From UBA695 sp042691655 (GTDB lineage Bacteria > Verrucomicrobiota > Verrucomicrobiia > Chthoniobacterales > Chthoniobacteraceae), in assembly GCA_042691655.1 (NCBI GenBank), contig CP170506.1, positions 3,844,001 to 3,908,000 on the forward strand: a DNA stretch of 64,000 bases, read 5' to 3'. Shown here in pieces: positions 36,830-45,164 of the stretch. Each line of letters begins with the position of its first letter. Position 1 is the stretch's first letter. Below the pieces are notes generated by a model that worked only from the letters and a program-made list of their open reading frames with translations, had not been told where the DNA came from and made no database searches. The position numbers were made by a program, and so were the translations under genes.

Positions 36830-37573
36830 ATGCCCCGTTTTTACATTTCACCCGAGCGCTGGAACCCCGCTTCCCTGGAGCTGGGCGAGGAGGAAGCCCA
36901 CCATGCCCTGCACGTGCTCCGCATGAAGGCGGGGGAGCGCGCGGTGTTATTCAATGGCCAGGGTAGCCAGGCCACGGCTGAGATCACCGCCACGACCAAG
37001 CGCACCGTTTCCCTCAAGGCCCTGGAGCTCACCCAGGCCGCCCCGCAACGCTGCCGCATCACCCTGGGCCAGGCCATCCCCAAGGGCAAGAACATGGACC
37101 TCGTGGTCCAGAAGGCGACCGAACTGGGCGCGGCCGCCGTGGCCCCGCTGCTCACCGAACACACCGTCGTCCAGTGCGACGCCCGCGAGGCCCTTCGCAA
37201 ACAGGAGAAATGGCAGGCCGTGGCGGTCGAGGCCTGCAAACAGTGCGGGCAGAACTGGCTCCCCGCCGTGCTCACCCCGCAGCCGATGGAACGCCTGCTG
37301 CAAAACGAATTCGACCTGAAGCTGATCGCCTCGCTGGCCCCCGGCTCGCGCCACCCCAAGGAAGTGCTCGCCGAGGCGGTGCGCGAACGGGGCGGCACCC
37401 CGCCACAAAGCGTCCTCATCCTGATCGGCCCGGAGGGGGACTTCTCGCCCAGGGAAACCGCGCTCGCGCTCGACGCCGGGTGTAAGCCGATCACGCTCGG
37501 CCCCATCGTGCTCCGCACCGAAACCGCCGCGCTCTATTGCCTTAGCGTGCTAAGCTACGAGCTGCTCGGCTAA
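36830..37573 (+). CDS. rsmE: 16S rRNA (uracil(1498)-N(3))-methyltransferase RsmE
   Basis: This 247-residue SPOUT-fold methyltransferase modifies U1498 of 16S rRNA with S-adenosylmethionine. The start at 36830 (MPRFYISPERW) has TGGAG upstream. Conserved parts are EEEAHHALHVLRMKAG, QAIPKGKNMDLVVQKATELG, and the knotted SAM site LILIGPEGDFSPRE plus LGPIVLRTETAALYCLSVL. It is divergent from the GH3 pseudogene and followed by a transporter gene. Confidence 0.95.
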   Translation: MPRFYISPERWNPASLELGEEEAHHALHVLRMKAGERAVLFNGQGSQATAEITATTKRTVSLKALELTQAAPQRCRITLGQAIPKGKNMDLVVQKATELGAAAVAPLLTEHTVVQCDAREALRKQEKWQAVAVEACKQCGQNWLPAVLTPQPMERLLQNEFDLKLIASLAPGSRHPKEVLAEAVRERGGTPPQSVLILIGPEGDFSPRETALALDAGCKPITLGPIVLRTETAALYCLSVLSYELLG

Positions 37574-37600
37574 GCCGCCGCCGCCCGCCGCTCCCTACCC

Positions 37601-38545
37601 ATGCTTTTCGCCGCCATCGCACCCGTTTTCGTCATCATGCTCGCCGGGCTCATCGCCCGCCGCACCGGCGTCCTCTCCACCGAGGCCGACGCCAGCCTGA
37701 TGCGCATTTACCTCAACTTTTTCTACCCCTGCCTGATCGCCACCAACATCCTCGGCAATGAGGCGCTCCACCAGGCCGCGAACCTCTGGGTGCCGCCGCT
37801 CATCGGCGCGGCGACCATGGTGGCCGGGTTCGCCTTTTGCTGGCTGGGCGCGCGGCTTCTGCGCATTTCGCGGGGAGCGCCCACCCGCACGTTCGTCTAC
37901 ATCACCGGCATCTATAATTACGCCTTCACCGCCATCCCGATCGTGGGCAGCCTCTTTGGCAAGCAGGCTCTTGGGGTGCTTTTCCTGTTCAACCTCGGCG
38001 TGGAGCTGACCTTCTGGGTGGCGACAGCTTTAATATTACCCAATCGCACCGAAATCAGCCTCTGGCGGCGCATCTTCAACGTCCCCGTCATCACCGTGCT
38101 CGCCTCCGTGGTGCTCAACCTGCTGCATTTCCGCGAGGCCGTTCCGAAGAGCCTGGATTGGGTCTTCACTGCGCTCTCCATGATGGGCAACTCCGCCATC
38201 CCGCTGGCGCTGCTGCTCACCGGGGCCATCATCACCGACTTCCTGGGCGACGCCAAGCCCTCATGGAGCGACGCCCGGGCCTTCAGCGGCGCATGCTTTC
38301 TGCGGCTGGGCTTCCTGCCGCTAACCTTCCTGGCCGTGGCTTGGTGGATGCCCTGCACGGTTGAACTCAAGCAAGTCCTCATCGTCCAAGCCGCCATGCC
38401 CGCCGGACTGTTTCCCGTGGCCCTGGTTAAGCACCAAGGCGGCGACGTCGGCCTCGCCGTCCAGATCGTCATCGGCACCACCGCGCTGGCACTCCTCACC
38501 ATGCCCCACTGGGTTTCGTGGGGCTGGAAGCTTGCGGGGCTTTAG
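37601..38545 (+). CDS. AEC-family transporter
   Basis: This 314-residue membrane protein has about ten hydrophobic segments and begins MLFAAIAPVFVIMLAGLIAR, a typical start for auxin efflux carrier (AEC) family proteins. GIYNYAFTAIPIVGSLFGKQ and TVELKQVLIVQAAMPAGLFP are family-like loops. AEC members carry small carboxylates such as malate or malonate; the substrate here is unknown. It starts 28 bases after rsmE on the same strand and may be co-transcribed. Confidence 0.88.
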   Translation: MLFAAIAPVFVIMLAGLIARRTGVLSTEADASLMRIYLNFFYPCLIATNILGNEALHQAANLWVPPLIGAATMVAGFAFCWLGARLLRISRGAPTRTFVYITGIYNYAFTAIPIVGSLFGKQALGVLFLFNLGVELTFWVATALILPNRTEISLWRRIFNVPVITVLASVVLNLLHFREAVPKSLDWVFTALSMMGNSAIPLALLLTGAIITDFLGDAKPSWSDARAFSGACFLRLGFLPLTFLAVAWWMPCTVELKQVLIVQAAMPAGLFPVALVKHQGGDVGLAVQIVIGTTALALLTMPHWVSWGWKLAGL

Positions 38546-38587
38546 GCGGCGGCTCGTCCGCCGTACCCGCTACGGTCCCCGCCACGG

Positions 38588-39325
38588 CTAGGGTTGCAAC
38601 CGTTTGGGCGGCTCTGGATTTTCCGTAGGAGGAATGATTTTCGGGTCCAGCATGATCCCTTCTTTCGCGGCAAAATCCTCCAGCGCCTGTTCCGCCAACG
38701 CCTGCTGCTCCGTCTCCTTGAGCGCGATCCCCTCCGCGCCCATCGAATCGCGCGCCACCCGGATGCGGCCCGCCGCCTTCGCCTTCTCCTCATCGAGCAA
38801 TTGCTTGAGGCGGTCGGAATTCTCCCCCACCCCGCCAATCGCCCCGATCATCCCACTGGCCATCTCCGCGAGTTCCGCCGTAGCGCGCTTCACCTTGAGA
38901 TCGCTCACCGCGCTGCTCATCGCCTCGATTTTATCCTTGGCCGCCTTCACCGCCACATCGCGGGCCTGCACCAATTCACGATAAGCCGCCTCCGCCTGCT
39001 CAAGCTGCTTGCGGTTCTCATCAATCTCGCGAGAAACCGTCTGGAGCCGTAACGCGTATTGCCCGGCCACCTCGCGATTACCGGCACGCAAATGCGCCGT
39101 CGTTTTCGCCTTCAGATCGGCCTCCTCCGCCTCGAGATTGCGCACCTGGCCGACCAACCGCTCGCAGAGCCCCGCATGCGCGGCGAGCCCCTGATTATAA
39201 TTGCCGATCTGCTTGCGCAGATTCTCCTTTTCCAACTCGAGCAAGGCCTCGGGATTCTGGCGTTCCGCCTTGCCGACAATCAGACCAATAAAGCCGCGGA
39301 TGAGATTAACAATGCGATGCAACAT
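38588..39325 (-). CDS. PspA/IM30-family protein
   Basis: This 245-residue protein is mostly coiled coil, from RIVNLIRGFIGLIVGKAERQ at the N-terminus (an amphipathic membrane-binding helix) through repeated E/K/Q/A-rich heptads to about residue 150. It ends with DFAAKEGIMLDPKIIPPTE. These features match the PspA/IM30 family, which protects the inner membrane under stress. It faces the AEC gene convergently. Confidence 0.85.
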   Translation of the reverse strand: MLHRIVNLIRGFIGLIVGKAERQNPEALLELEKENLRKQIGNYNQGLAAHAGLCERLVGQVRNLEAEEADLKAKTTAHLRAGNREVAGQYALRLQTVSREIDENRKQLEQAEAAYRELVQARDVAVKAAKDKIEAMSSAVSDLKVKRATAELAEMASGMIGAIGGVGENSDRLKQLLDEEKAKAAGRIRVARDSMGAEGIALKETEQQALAEQALEDFAAKEGIMLDPKIIPPTENPEPPKRLQP

Positions 39326-39464
39326 ACACGTGTTTTCCTGTGGAGATTTGGCTGCCGACCGAAAAACTAGGGCGAATAGAGAGGAAGAGAAAGAAATTTC
39401 GGCGAGGCCGAAACGGGAATTACTCAGAGAACCCCAATTTTTCGGGAGAAAACTAAAAACGGAC

Positions 39465-39492
39465 TTGCAAAGGCCACGTTCTGAGCTACTTT
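39465..39492 (+). promoter_or_regulatory. Promoter of the initiator tRNA gene
   Basis: TTGCAA at 39465-39470 and TACTTT at 39487-39492 are separated by 16 bases, close to the sigma-70 consensus, with transcription expected about six bases before the tRNA at 39506. Confidence 0.45.
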
Positions 39493-39505
39493 GAACAGAC
39501 CAGAT

Positions 39506-39582
39506 CGCGGGGTGGAGCAGCCTGGTAGCTCGTCAGGCTCATAACCTGAAGGCCGCGGGTTCAAATCCCGCCCCCGCAACCA
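39506..39582 (+). tRNA. Initiator tRNA-Met (CAT)
   Basis: The 77-base cloverleaf has a seven-base acceptor, anticodon CAT and encoded CCA. C1 and A72 are unpaired and A11-U24 is present, both hallmarks of an initiator (fMet) tRNA. The anticodon stem is TCAGG / CCTGA. Thus the usual three G-C pairs at 29-31 become A-U, G-C, G-C. The T-loop TTCAAAT is normal. Confidence 0.95.
39555..39582 (+). other. Probable attL core within the tRNA 3' half
   Basis: A tyrosine integrase gene starts 143 bases downstream of the intact tRNA and points into the prophage. Integrases of this type commonly use the T-arm and acceptor end of a tRNA gene as the crossover site. The second copy would lie at the other prophage end, outside the window, so the core limits are a guess. 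Confidence 0.5.
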
Positions 39583-39589
39583 CTTTAAG

Positions 39590-39622
39590 AGGCTCATAGG
39601 CAAACGCTTATGAGCCTTTTTA
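39590..39622 (+). terminator. Terminator after the tRNA gene
   Basis: AGGCTCATA at 39590-39598 pairs with TATGAGCCT at 39609-39617 (9-bp stem) and is followed by a run of T. It lies eight bases after the tRNA CCA. Confidence 0.75.
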
Positions 39623-39724
39623 GTGCCCTGAAGTGGGTTCCGTATCTGTGCTGAAAATAGCTGTTTTTAGCCATTCTACGCATTTTGGGCGTGATGCAAA
39701 CGTGAGGCGTGGTAAGGTGCCTCT

Positions 39725-40945
39725 GTGAAGATTCGGAAAATCCGCCATCGCTCCGGTAATACCGGCTGGCAAGTCGATTTTGGGCTGGTTACGCAGCCTG
39801 ACGGCTCGCGTCGGCGGGTTCAGAAGGGCTTTAAGACCAAGGCAGAGGCGGAAAAGGCGCTGTCAGACGCAAAGGAAAAGAGGACGGTGCACGGAGACGC
39901 GGCTATTGCCCTGGCCGAATCCGAACGAATCCGGTTTGTGGCCGCGAGGGATAAGTTGGCGGCCGCTGGCGGTACGATCGAGAAAGCGGTCGAACTGTTT
40001 CTGCGTCACAACGCCACGATCAAAGAGCCGATCCTGCTGGAAGAGCTGCTCACGAAGTGCATCGATGCCAAGGCCACTCTCGGGGCCAGCATCCGCTATT
40101 TGCAGCAGTTTCGTTGCTCGTGCACCAACTTCATTCGCAGCCGCGAAGATCGGCTGGCTCATACCATCACCCGGGATGAGGTGCGCCAATGGGTGCTCGG
40201 CCAGGGGTGGGCTCCCAAGACGCAGCGCGTCTACCTGGGGGATCTTCGTGCGTTGTTTGCTTGGGCACGCTCAGAACATTTTGTCGCGGAGAATCCAGCG
40301 TCTGGCGATGGGCCGGAGAAAATAGCCCTGGCCAAGCTGGATGACTCGGCGATCAGCCGCCTCCAGGTGCGGGATGTTAAAAGGCTCTTTGCGCGCATTG
40401 CCAGCGTCCGGCGTGGCGAGGATTTCCGCCCGCTCTTGTGGTATGTGGCGCTTGGGCTGTTTTGCGGGATACGGCCCGCCGAACTCGAGAAGATGGACCG
40501 GGGCGATGTCAACCTGAAGGAACGCCATGCCGTGGTAAGCGCGCCGATCGCCAAGACTCGGCGGCGTAGGGTCGTGGATCTGAGCGAGGCAGCTTGCGCC
40601 TGGCTCGCCCTGGACAAGAGATCCGAGGGGCACATCATTCCGGTCAACTTCGTGCGCCGGTGGAGGCGGCTGCGTACCGAGCTGAAGCTCACGCCCTGGC
40701 CGCATGACGTGATGCGCCATACGTTTGCGTCAATGCACTACGCCGAGCATCAGGATGAAGCCTTGCTGAAGGCGCAGATGGGGCACTCCGCGGGCGAGGA
40801 TACTTTGATGCGCCATTACCGCGCCCTGGCCACCCGCGCCGAAGCCGCCGCCTTCTGGAAGTTTACCCCATCGAAGCGGCGGGCAAAGGTGTGGAAGCAG
40901 CGCCCTATTTCTGAGCAGCAGCAGCTTTCTCGGCCAGGCGGATAG
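39725..40945 (+). CDS. int: Phage tyrosine integrase
   Basis: This 406-residue site-specific recombinase starts at GTG 39725. The N-terminal arm-binding region reads WQVDFGLVTQPDGSRRRVQK. The SAM-like core-binding domain lies at about 100-190, and the catalytic domain has R250 (GLFCGIRPAELEKM), H328 and R331 (WPHDVMRHTFAS), H354 (MGHSAGED) and nucleophile Y365 (RHYRAL). All five are present. Its place beside the initiator tRNA indicates that this gene is used for integration there. The 3' end overlaps a convergent membrane-protein gene by 41 bases. Confidence 0.93.
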   Translation: MKIRKIRHRSGNTGWQVDFGLVTQPDGSRRRVQKGFKTKAEAEKALSDAKEKRTVHGDAAIALAESERIRFVAARDKLAAAGGTIEKAVELFLRHNATIKEPILLEELLTKCIDAKATLGASIRYLQQFRCSCTNFIRSREDRLAHTITRDEVRQWVLGQGWAPKTQRVYLGDLRALFAWARSEHFVAENPASGDGPEKIALAKLDDSAISRLQVRDVKRLFARIASVRRGEDFRPLLWYVALGLFCGIRPAELEKMDRGDVNLKERHAVVSAPIAKTRRRRVVDLSEAACAWLALDKRSEGHIIPVNFVRRWRRLRTELKLTPWPHDVMRHTFASMHYAEHQDEALLKAQMGHSAGEDTLMRHYRALATRAEAAAFWKFTPSKRRAKVWKQRPISEQQQLSRPGG

Positions 40946-41477
40946 GCCAGTCGGGGGCCGTCAAAAGGGCGGGCCTGCTGGTCTTGGCTTCGTTGTAAAG
41001 TGCCAGGAAGGCCTTATTGAGAGCTGAATCCTTTTTAGCCAGGTCGGGAAAACGCCGGATGGCTTCGGCCTGGGCGTCCGAGACAGTCTTGAAAGTGGTT
41101 GCTTGCGCTGACGTTGCCGATGCGCTTGGGGGTGGTTGCGCCAATGCAACTTGCATGGCCTGTGTCCCCGCCGTTTTCTGCCTCACTCTATTTATGGCGT
41201 CTGTGGAGGATGAGACGGCAGAGATCAGGACAGCGAGCAGGAAGATTGCGAGGATTATGGTACCGATGCCTGTCTTCTTGGGTGCCGCAGAGATTGCAAC
41301 GCCGTCTTGAATGATGATGACCTGGTCTTGCCGAGAGCAGATGATGAGCGCCGCGAGAATCCCCGGAATCCAGAAACAGAGCGATAAAATCGTGACAAGT
41401 AAAATAGAGCCGCAGCCTTTATCTAGAACGGCGAGCGGCGGGAAGATGATGCAAATAATGACGCGAAGGAAGCCCAT
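40905..41477 (-). CDS. Membrane protein with YqaE/Pmp3-like N-terminus
   Basis: This 190-residue protein begins MGFLRVIICIIFPPLAVLDK and LSLCFWIPGILAALIIC, the two-helix YqaE/Pmp3 (UPF0057) motif. A third membrane segment follows (GIGTIILAIFLLAVLISAVS), then a soluble, alanine-rich C-terminal half. In the prophage it may be a lysogenic-conversion or accessory gene; its function is unknown. Confidence 0.75.
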   Translation of the reverse strand: MGFLRVIICIIFPPLAVLDKGCGSILLVTILSLCFWIPGILAALIICSRQDQVIIIQDGVAISAAPKKTGIGTIILAIFLLAVLISAVSSSTDAINRVRQKTAGTQAMQVALAQPPPSASATSAQATTFKTVSDAQAEAIRRFPDLAKKDSALNKAFLALYNEAKTSRPALLTAPDWPIRLAEKAAAAQK

Positions 41478-41516
41478 AAGTATTCGTCTAGATTCTGTTG
41501 CTGGTTAGTTGAAGGG

Positions 41517-42152
41517 CTATTTATTGGGCGGGATTGAGACGAGCACCCAATTTTCAAGAGTGCGGTTTTCGCCCCATGTACCGTCATAGTGGTAAACGCC
41601 AGCTTGGTAAATTTTAACCTCGATCCGCTGATTGTCCGTAACGCCGGAGAGGCCTTTTACAAAGATGAATTTCTCTGAAGGTTCCCACGTGATCGTGCTG
41701 ATGCCGGGGCTTCCTCCTCCGCCAATCCTGCTCAGGCTGGAGCCGCCGCTTGATCCGAGCGATCTTTCATACATCGGATGGGCCAGGACGCCGTTTTTTA
41801 GCACCTCTACAACTTCGATGCGGCGAACTTGGGATTTCGCCTCTATCTCCTTTTGCTGGGCTTCCGCTTGTTTCTTGGTGGCCAGCTGGGCGGCGGTGGC
41901 GTTGCGCTGGGTAGCAATTTGACCTTGAAAAGCGGCTGCCTTTTGCGGGTCGTAGCCGTACTTTTGCTGGATTTCAGCGGGAAGAGCAGTGAAGGGCACC
42001 TTTTCAATCCCGGCATCCGTGACCAAAACAAGGCCATCGGGGTCCGCCCTGCTGATGGTCACGTTTTTATAATCCCGTCCATCGGTTGTAGTAAGATCGT
42101 CGGCGAGCAACGCGATGGGGAAGAGGAGGAAGGCAATCAGTGCTGTTTTCAT
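41517..42152 (-). CDS. Secreted protein of unknown function
   Basis: This 211-residue protein has a clear signal peptide (MKTALIAFLLFPIALLA). Residues 20-60 resemble SLA1-type beta motifs seen in planctomycete-verrucomicrobial proteins (LTTTDGRDYKNVTISRADPD, GLVLVTDAGIEKVPFTALP). A glutamine-rich helical linker (residues 70-105), a glycine-serine loop and a C-terminal beta domain follow. It sits in the accessory zone of the prophage, on the strand opposite to the phage operon. No function is assigned. Confidence 0.7.
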   Translation of the reverse strand: MKTALIAFLLFPIALLADDLTTTDGRDYKNVTISRADPDGLVLVTDAGIEKVPFTALPAEIQQKYGYDPQKAAAFQGQIATQRNATAAQLATKKQAEAQQKEIEAKSQVRRIEVVEVLKNGVLAHPMYERSLGSSGGSSLSRIGGGGSPGISTITWEPSEKFIFVKGLSGVTDNQRIEVKIYQAGVYHYDGTWGENRTLENWVLVSIPPNK

Positions 42153-42274
42153 GGAATCCTTTCAGTTCTCGATCAAATGCCAGGATCGTGCCCCGTCTTT
42201 GTCGATAATCAAGCAGATTCCAGGAGACCTCCAGTGAGAGTAGATGCTCTGAAAATGATCGCGCAGGTTCTCTT

Positions 42275-42637
42275 CTAAGCCGACTTTTTTGGCTTTTGGT
42301 GCGGCGAGACTTTCTCGGAAAACATCTTGATGGCTTCCTCAAACGGGACTCCAGCCGGGGCAGGAAAGGTAAAAACCGCTGGCTCGTATCGGTATTTTGG
42401 GAGCGGAGAAACCCCGCGCTCAATCGCCTGGAGATAGGCGTTGTACTCTTCGGCGTTGGGCCGTAATACGACGTCGTGTTTGATTGCCCACTGAATAAGG
42501 GCTCGTATATAGGGGCTTCTGGCTATGCCGGAAAGCTTTGAAATCTGTTCAAGTCCAAGGACTTCCTCGTTTGATAATGTGACCGGCACGTTTCTTACGC
42601 CAGTTCCAATCGGACGTGTCTTTTTGCTGCTCATCAA
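42275..42637 (-). CDS. Small DNA-binding-like protein (ribbon-helix-helix type)
   Basis: This 120-residue protein has RNVPVTLSNEEVLGLEQISK followed by LSGIARSPYIRALIQWAIKH. The strand-helix-helix layout resembles ribbon-helix-helix regulators. It is divergent from another short RHH-like gene, with tandem operator-like repeats in between. A role as phage repressor is possible; the homology was not verified. Confidence 0.55.
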   Translation of the reverse strand: MMSSKKTRPIGTGVRNVPVTLSNEEVLGLEQISKLSGIARSPYIRALIQWAIKHDVVLRPNAEEYNAYLQAIERGVSPLPKYRYEPAVFTFPAPAGVPFEEAIKMFSEKVSPHQKPKKSA

Positions 42638-42684
42638 AGAATCTTAATGTTCTTTTGTTTTTTTTCAAAAATAATCGTTGCAAG

Positions 42685-42707
42685 TGCTTATTAAGCATAT
42701 TAAGCAT
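42685..42707. promoter_or_regulatory. Tandem and inverted repeats between two RHH-like genes
   Basis: The 9-mer ATTAAGCAT occurs twice in direct tandem (42690-42698 and 42699-42707). An overlapping palindrome, TGCTTA-T-TAAGCA, lies at 42685-42697. The second copy runs into the first candidate ATG of the rightward gene. Such short AT-rich repeats suit binding by ribbon-helix-helix proteins. Confidence 0.5.
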
Positions 42708-42882
42708 GATGGCGATGAGTGAGACATTATCCGATCCGGTGAGCGAGGATGCTCCCCGTTACAAAACTTCCCCGATCCCAGAGGACCTTCATCGTGTTCT
42801 GAAAATCGAGGCAATCAAAAAGGGAGTCCTCTTAAAGGAACTCATCACTGAAATTTTGAGAAACCACGTGGCTGGAAAATAA
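42706..42882 (+). CDS. Arc-like ribbon-helix-helix protein
   Basis: This protein has 58 residues from the first of three close ATG codons (42706, 42709, 42715). The stretch RYKTSPIPEDLHRVLKIEAI followed by KKGVLLKELITEILRNHV has the ribbon-helix-helix pattern of Arc and of antitoxins. It may control the early phage operon that follows. The start choice is uncertain because no Shine-Dalgarno site is seen. Confidence 0.6.
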   Translation: MMAMSETLSDPVSEDAPRYKTSPIPEDLHRVLKIEAIKKGVLLKELITEILRNHVAGK

Positions 42883-42892
42883 GGCCGAAATT

Positions 42893-43342
42893 ATGCAATC
42901 CCCTGAAATCTGCACCGCTGTGCAAAAAGGATCGCTTTTCGATTTCGACTTTTCCACGCAAGACGACTTGGTATGCGGGGTGCCCACGGTGGAGCGGCAG
43001 ACCGGCTGGCATCGCCCGTATCGGTTCACGATATGCCAGGAGATCGAGGTACTGCTGGCAATCCGGGAATTCAGCTACGATCTCAATGATACTGCGTTCC
43101 TCCGCTATTTCGAGTCGCGCACCGGACGCCAGATCCGCCAATCCCTCGCGGAATACCCGGAAGGTAGGAGTGCCCGTGACTGGCGTGTCCCTCTTTCGGA
43201 GGTAAAACGGCCTCACTACCTGATCAACAACGCTCCGCTTCCCGATGACGAGTTTGAAAGCATGAAAGGCGTGTATGCGATCGAGCGAGCGAAGCTCCAG
43301 GACTGCTGGGAAATTTATAATCTAGAGGAGGTAACACAATGA
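42893..43342 (+). CDS. Phage protein of unknown function
   Basis: This 149-residue protein starts the overlapping early operon, 10 bases after the RHH gene. It is not recognised. It is acidic and aromatic, with no membrane segment. Its stop overlaps the start of the next gene by four bases (ATGA). Confidence 0.7.
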   Translation: MQSPEICTAVQKGSLFDFDFSTQDDLVCGVPTVERQTGWHRPYRFTICQEIEVLLAIREFSYDLNDTAFLRYFESRTGRQIRQSLAEYPEGRSARDWRVPLSEVKRPHYLINNAPLPDDEFESMKGVYAIERAKLQDCWEIYNLEEVTQ

Positions 43343-43872
43343 AAGTCGAACTCGACCGGGATGAGATCTTCTCGGCGCTGATGGGACTTCGTTTTCGGTT
43401 GCAAAAACAGTTGGGATACCTGCGCGTCCTGCGCAAAAAAGACCCTCTTGGAAAGCCGATTCTTTCGCTGCTGACTTATGGCGAGGAGCGTAAAATTTTG
43501 CACGCGGAGGCTCTTCTGCTTCGCCGTGCGCGGGGAAAGATGCGGGCTGCTTATCGTGAGGGGAGCGTGGCTTCCCTTCGCTACGTCGAGAGCGTGACCG
43601 TTCCCGTGCCTGCTCCCATGCCGTTGTGGAAAAAAGGCGAACCGCCGCGTGACCGTGACGTGGTCATCATTGCGAATCTGATGGCTGGCGATGATTCCAG
43701 CGTCTGGTGCGAGCCGGTGTGCACCCGGGCGCGCTGGTCCGATGAGGCGGAGGACTGGGTCTTCGTCTCCAACGGCCTCGTGATCCGCCAGTGCCTCGAG
43801 GACAAGCTGATCATCCACTGGTGGGCGGACGTGCCCTCGGAGGAACCGCGCCATGACACCATCGCCGTCTGA
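43339..43872 (+). CDS. Phage protein of unknown function
   Basis: This 177-residue protein has a basic helical first half (ALMGLRFRLQKQLGYLRVLR, then LHAEALLLRRARGKMRAAYR) and a beta-rich second half (DRDVVIIANLMAGDDSSVW). It is not recognised. It has a good Shine-Dalgarno site, GAGGTAA, before the ATG and overlaps both neighbours, so it is part of one translationally coupled operon. Confidence 0.7.
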   Translation: MKVELDRDEIFSALMGLRFRLQKQLGYLRVLRKKDPLGKPILSLLTYGEERKILHAEALLLRRARGKMRAAYREGSVASLRYVESVTVPVPAPMPLWKKGEPPRDRDVVIIANLMAGDDSSVWCEPVCTRARWSDEAEDWVFVSNGLVIRQCLEDKLIIHWWADVPSEEPRHDTIAV

Positions 43873-44077
43873 CTGGATGGAGCGCTCCCTGGCCGTGCTG
43901 CGCGCGCTGAAGGCCGACGTCGTGCTCTGGAGCCAGGTGCGGGCAGAGGTGGACGCCTTCTTTGCGGCGCACCCTACTGAACACCGCGATGCCCATAGCG
44001 AGGGCTTGCTGACCGTGCTCGTTTTTGAACGCCTGACCGCGAGCCAGGCGGAAACCCAAAACCAGAAGATTGCCTGA
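43853..44077 (+). CDS. Small phage protein
   Basis: This 74-residue helical protein (DWMERSLAVLRALKADVVLW, then SQVRAEVDAFFAAHP) overlaps the preceding gene by 20 bases. It has no recognised family. Confidence 0.6.
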   Translation: MTPSPSDWMERSLAVLRALKADVVLWSQVRAEVDAFFAAHPTEHRDAHSEGLLTVLVFERLTASQAETQNQKIA

Positions 44078-44079
44078 TT

Positions 44080-44271
44080 ATGGACCCATTACTTGCCTAT
44101 ATGCTCATCGCGCCCCTATTCACGTTTGTCTTGGGGATCGCTTATGCCCGTGGCGAAAAACGGCGTATGTCTTGCGCGCGCTGCCCGCTCTATAAGAGGG
44201 AGGAAGGGTACCGTGAGGACGAGGCCGCGCTGGCCAGGATTAACGCCAGAAAGGAGGCGAAGCCGGTATGA
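44080..44271 (+). CDS. Small membrane-anchored phage protein
   Basis: This 63-residue protein has one N-terminal membrane helix (LLAYMLIAPLFTFVLGIAYA) and a charged cytoplasmic tail with CARCPLY. It overlaps the next gene by four bases. The function is unknown. Confidence 0.6.
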   Translation: MDPLLAYMLIAPLFTFVLGIAYARGEKRRMSCARCPLYKREEGYREDEAALARINARKEAKPV

Positions 44272-44468
44272 CAACCGCCGATGCGTTGCTTACCGCGCCG
44301 GAGGTGGCGACCCTGCTCAACGTATCCGTTTGCACGGTGCGCCGCCTGGTGGCCCGCAAAAAACTGATGTGCGTGGATCTCGGGTACCGCACCAAGCGGT
44401 TTCGCCCCGTGGACGTGGAACGGCTTAAAACCAAGCTTTCGGGCGGGGGGAGGGAAACGTGGCTATGA
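44268..44468 (+). CDS. Excisionase-like HTH protein
   Basis: This 66-residue protein has the MerR-like winged-helix pattern of excisionases: LLTAPEVATLLNVSVCTVRR, then LVARKKLMCVDLGYRTKRFR and VDVERLK. It may direct excision with the integrase or regulate early genes. It overlaps the gene before by four bases. Confidence 0.75.
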   Translation: MTTADALLTAPEVATLLNVSVCTVRRLVARKKLMCVDLGYRTKRFRPVDVERLKTKLSGGGRETWL

Positions 44469-44641
44469 AAATCGCCGTTCCCCTCTGGGCTTGGCCGCTG
44501 CATATCGAGGCTGGGAACGGGGCGTATGGCGACGTCGTGGTAATGGAAATACCGCCTGTATTCGTCGCTTATCCGGCGGAGGCTTGGCTGGCAAGGCAAG
44601 CCTTTCACCGTGGCCGCAAACCCATCCTTGACGAGGTGTAG
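44465..44641 (+). CDS. Small phage protein
   Basis: This 58-residue protein starts at the ATG overlapping the previous stop (ATGA). A GTG at 44459 is less likely. It has several tryptophans and a basic end (RQAFHRGRKP). It has no recognised family. Confidence 0.55.
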   Translation: MKIAVPLWAWPLHIEAGNGAYGDVVVMEIPPVFVAYPAEAWLARQAFHRGRKPILDEV

Positions 44642-44643
44642 CC

Positions 44644-44955
44644 ATGATCATTCTCGCCATCGTTGCCCGCATTTCCACAGAGCCGAATATCCGGCTCGAG
44701 TACGTGCTCGATCCCGACCTCCAGCCCGCCTTTGAGTTGACTGCCGAGCCGGTTATCGAATGGACGACTGACCGGAAAAAAGCCCTGGAGATCGAATTGA
44801 GCCAAGCTGAGGAACTGGCCGCGAAGATCGGAAGGCCAGCGTACGCCATGATCATTTCCTCCCGGCATGCGCACATCCATTGGCCCGCCCGCAAGCGGCC
44901 CGCGCCGTCTCCCGATGAGGTTTACCGCAAATACGAAAGAGAAAACCTGGCATGA
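44644..44955 (+). CDS. Phage protein of unknown function
   Basis: This 103-residue protein begins with a hydrophobic strand (MIILAIVARIS), followed by an acidic helical region (KKALEIELSQAEELAAKIG) and a basic tail. It overlaps the next gene by four bases. It is not recognised. Confidence 0.6.
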   Translation: MIILAIVARISTEPNIRLEYVLDPDLQPAFELTAEPVIEWTTDRKKALEIELSQAEELAAKIGRPAYAMIISSRHAHIHWPARKRPAPSPDEVYRKYERENLA

Positions 44956-45164
44956 GTGAATCGTATCAAAAAAAGGGCTTTGTCGCCCCCGGCATATCAG
45001 AGGCAGGGCATTTGAACGCAGGCAGCGGCCTGGAGATCACCGCCGCGTGCAACCGCTTCTTGCGGTCGCGGGGAATCGAGGCCGGTGCGTGGAACCCCGC
45101 CGATTTCGGGAAGAAACGGCAGGGCCTGCCGCCTGGTCGGAAAACCAAAAGCAAGCAGCCATGA
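44952..45164 (+). CDS. Small basic phage protein
   Basis: This 70-residue protein ends in a lysine- and arginine-rich tail (GKKRQGLPPGRKTKSKQP). It overlaps both neighbours by four bases. No family is recognised. Confidence 0.6.
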   Translation: MSESYQKKGFVAPGISEAGHLNAGSGLEITAACNRFLRSRGIEAGAWNPADFGKKRQGLPPGRKTKSKQP

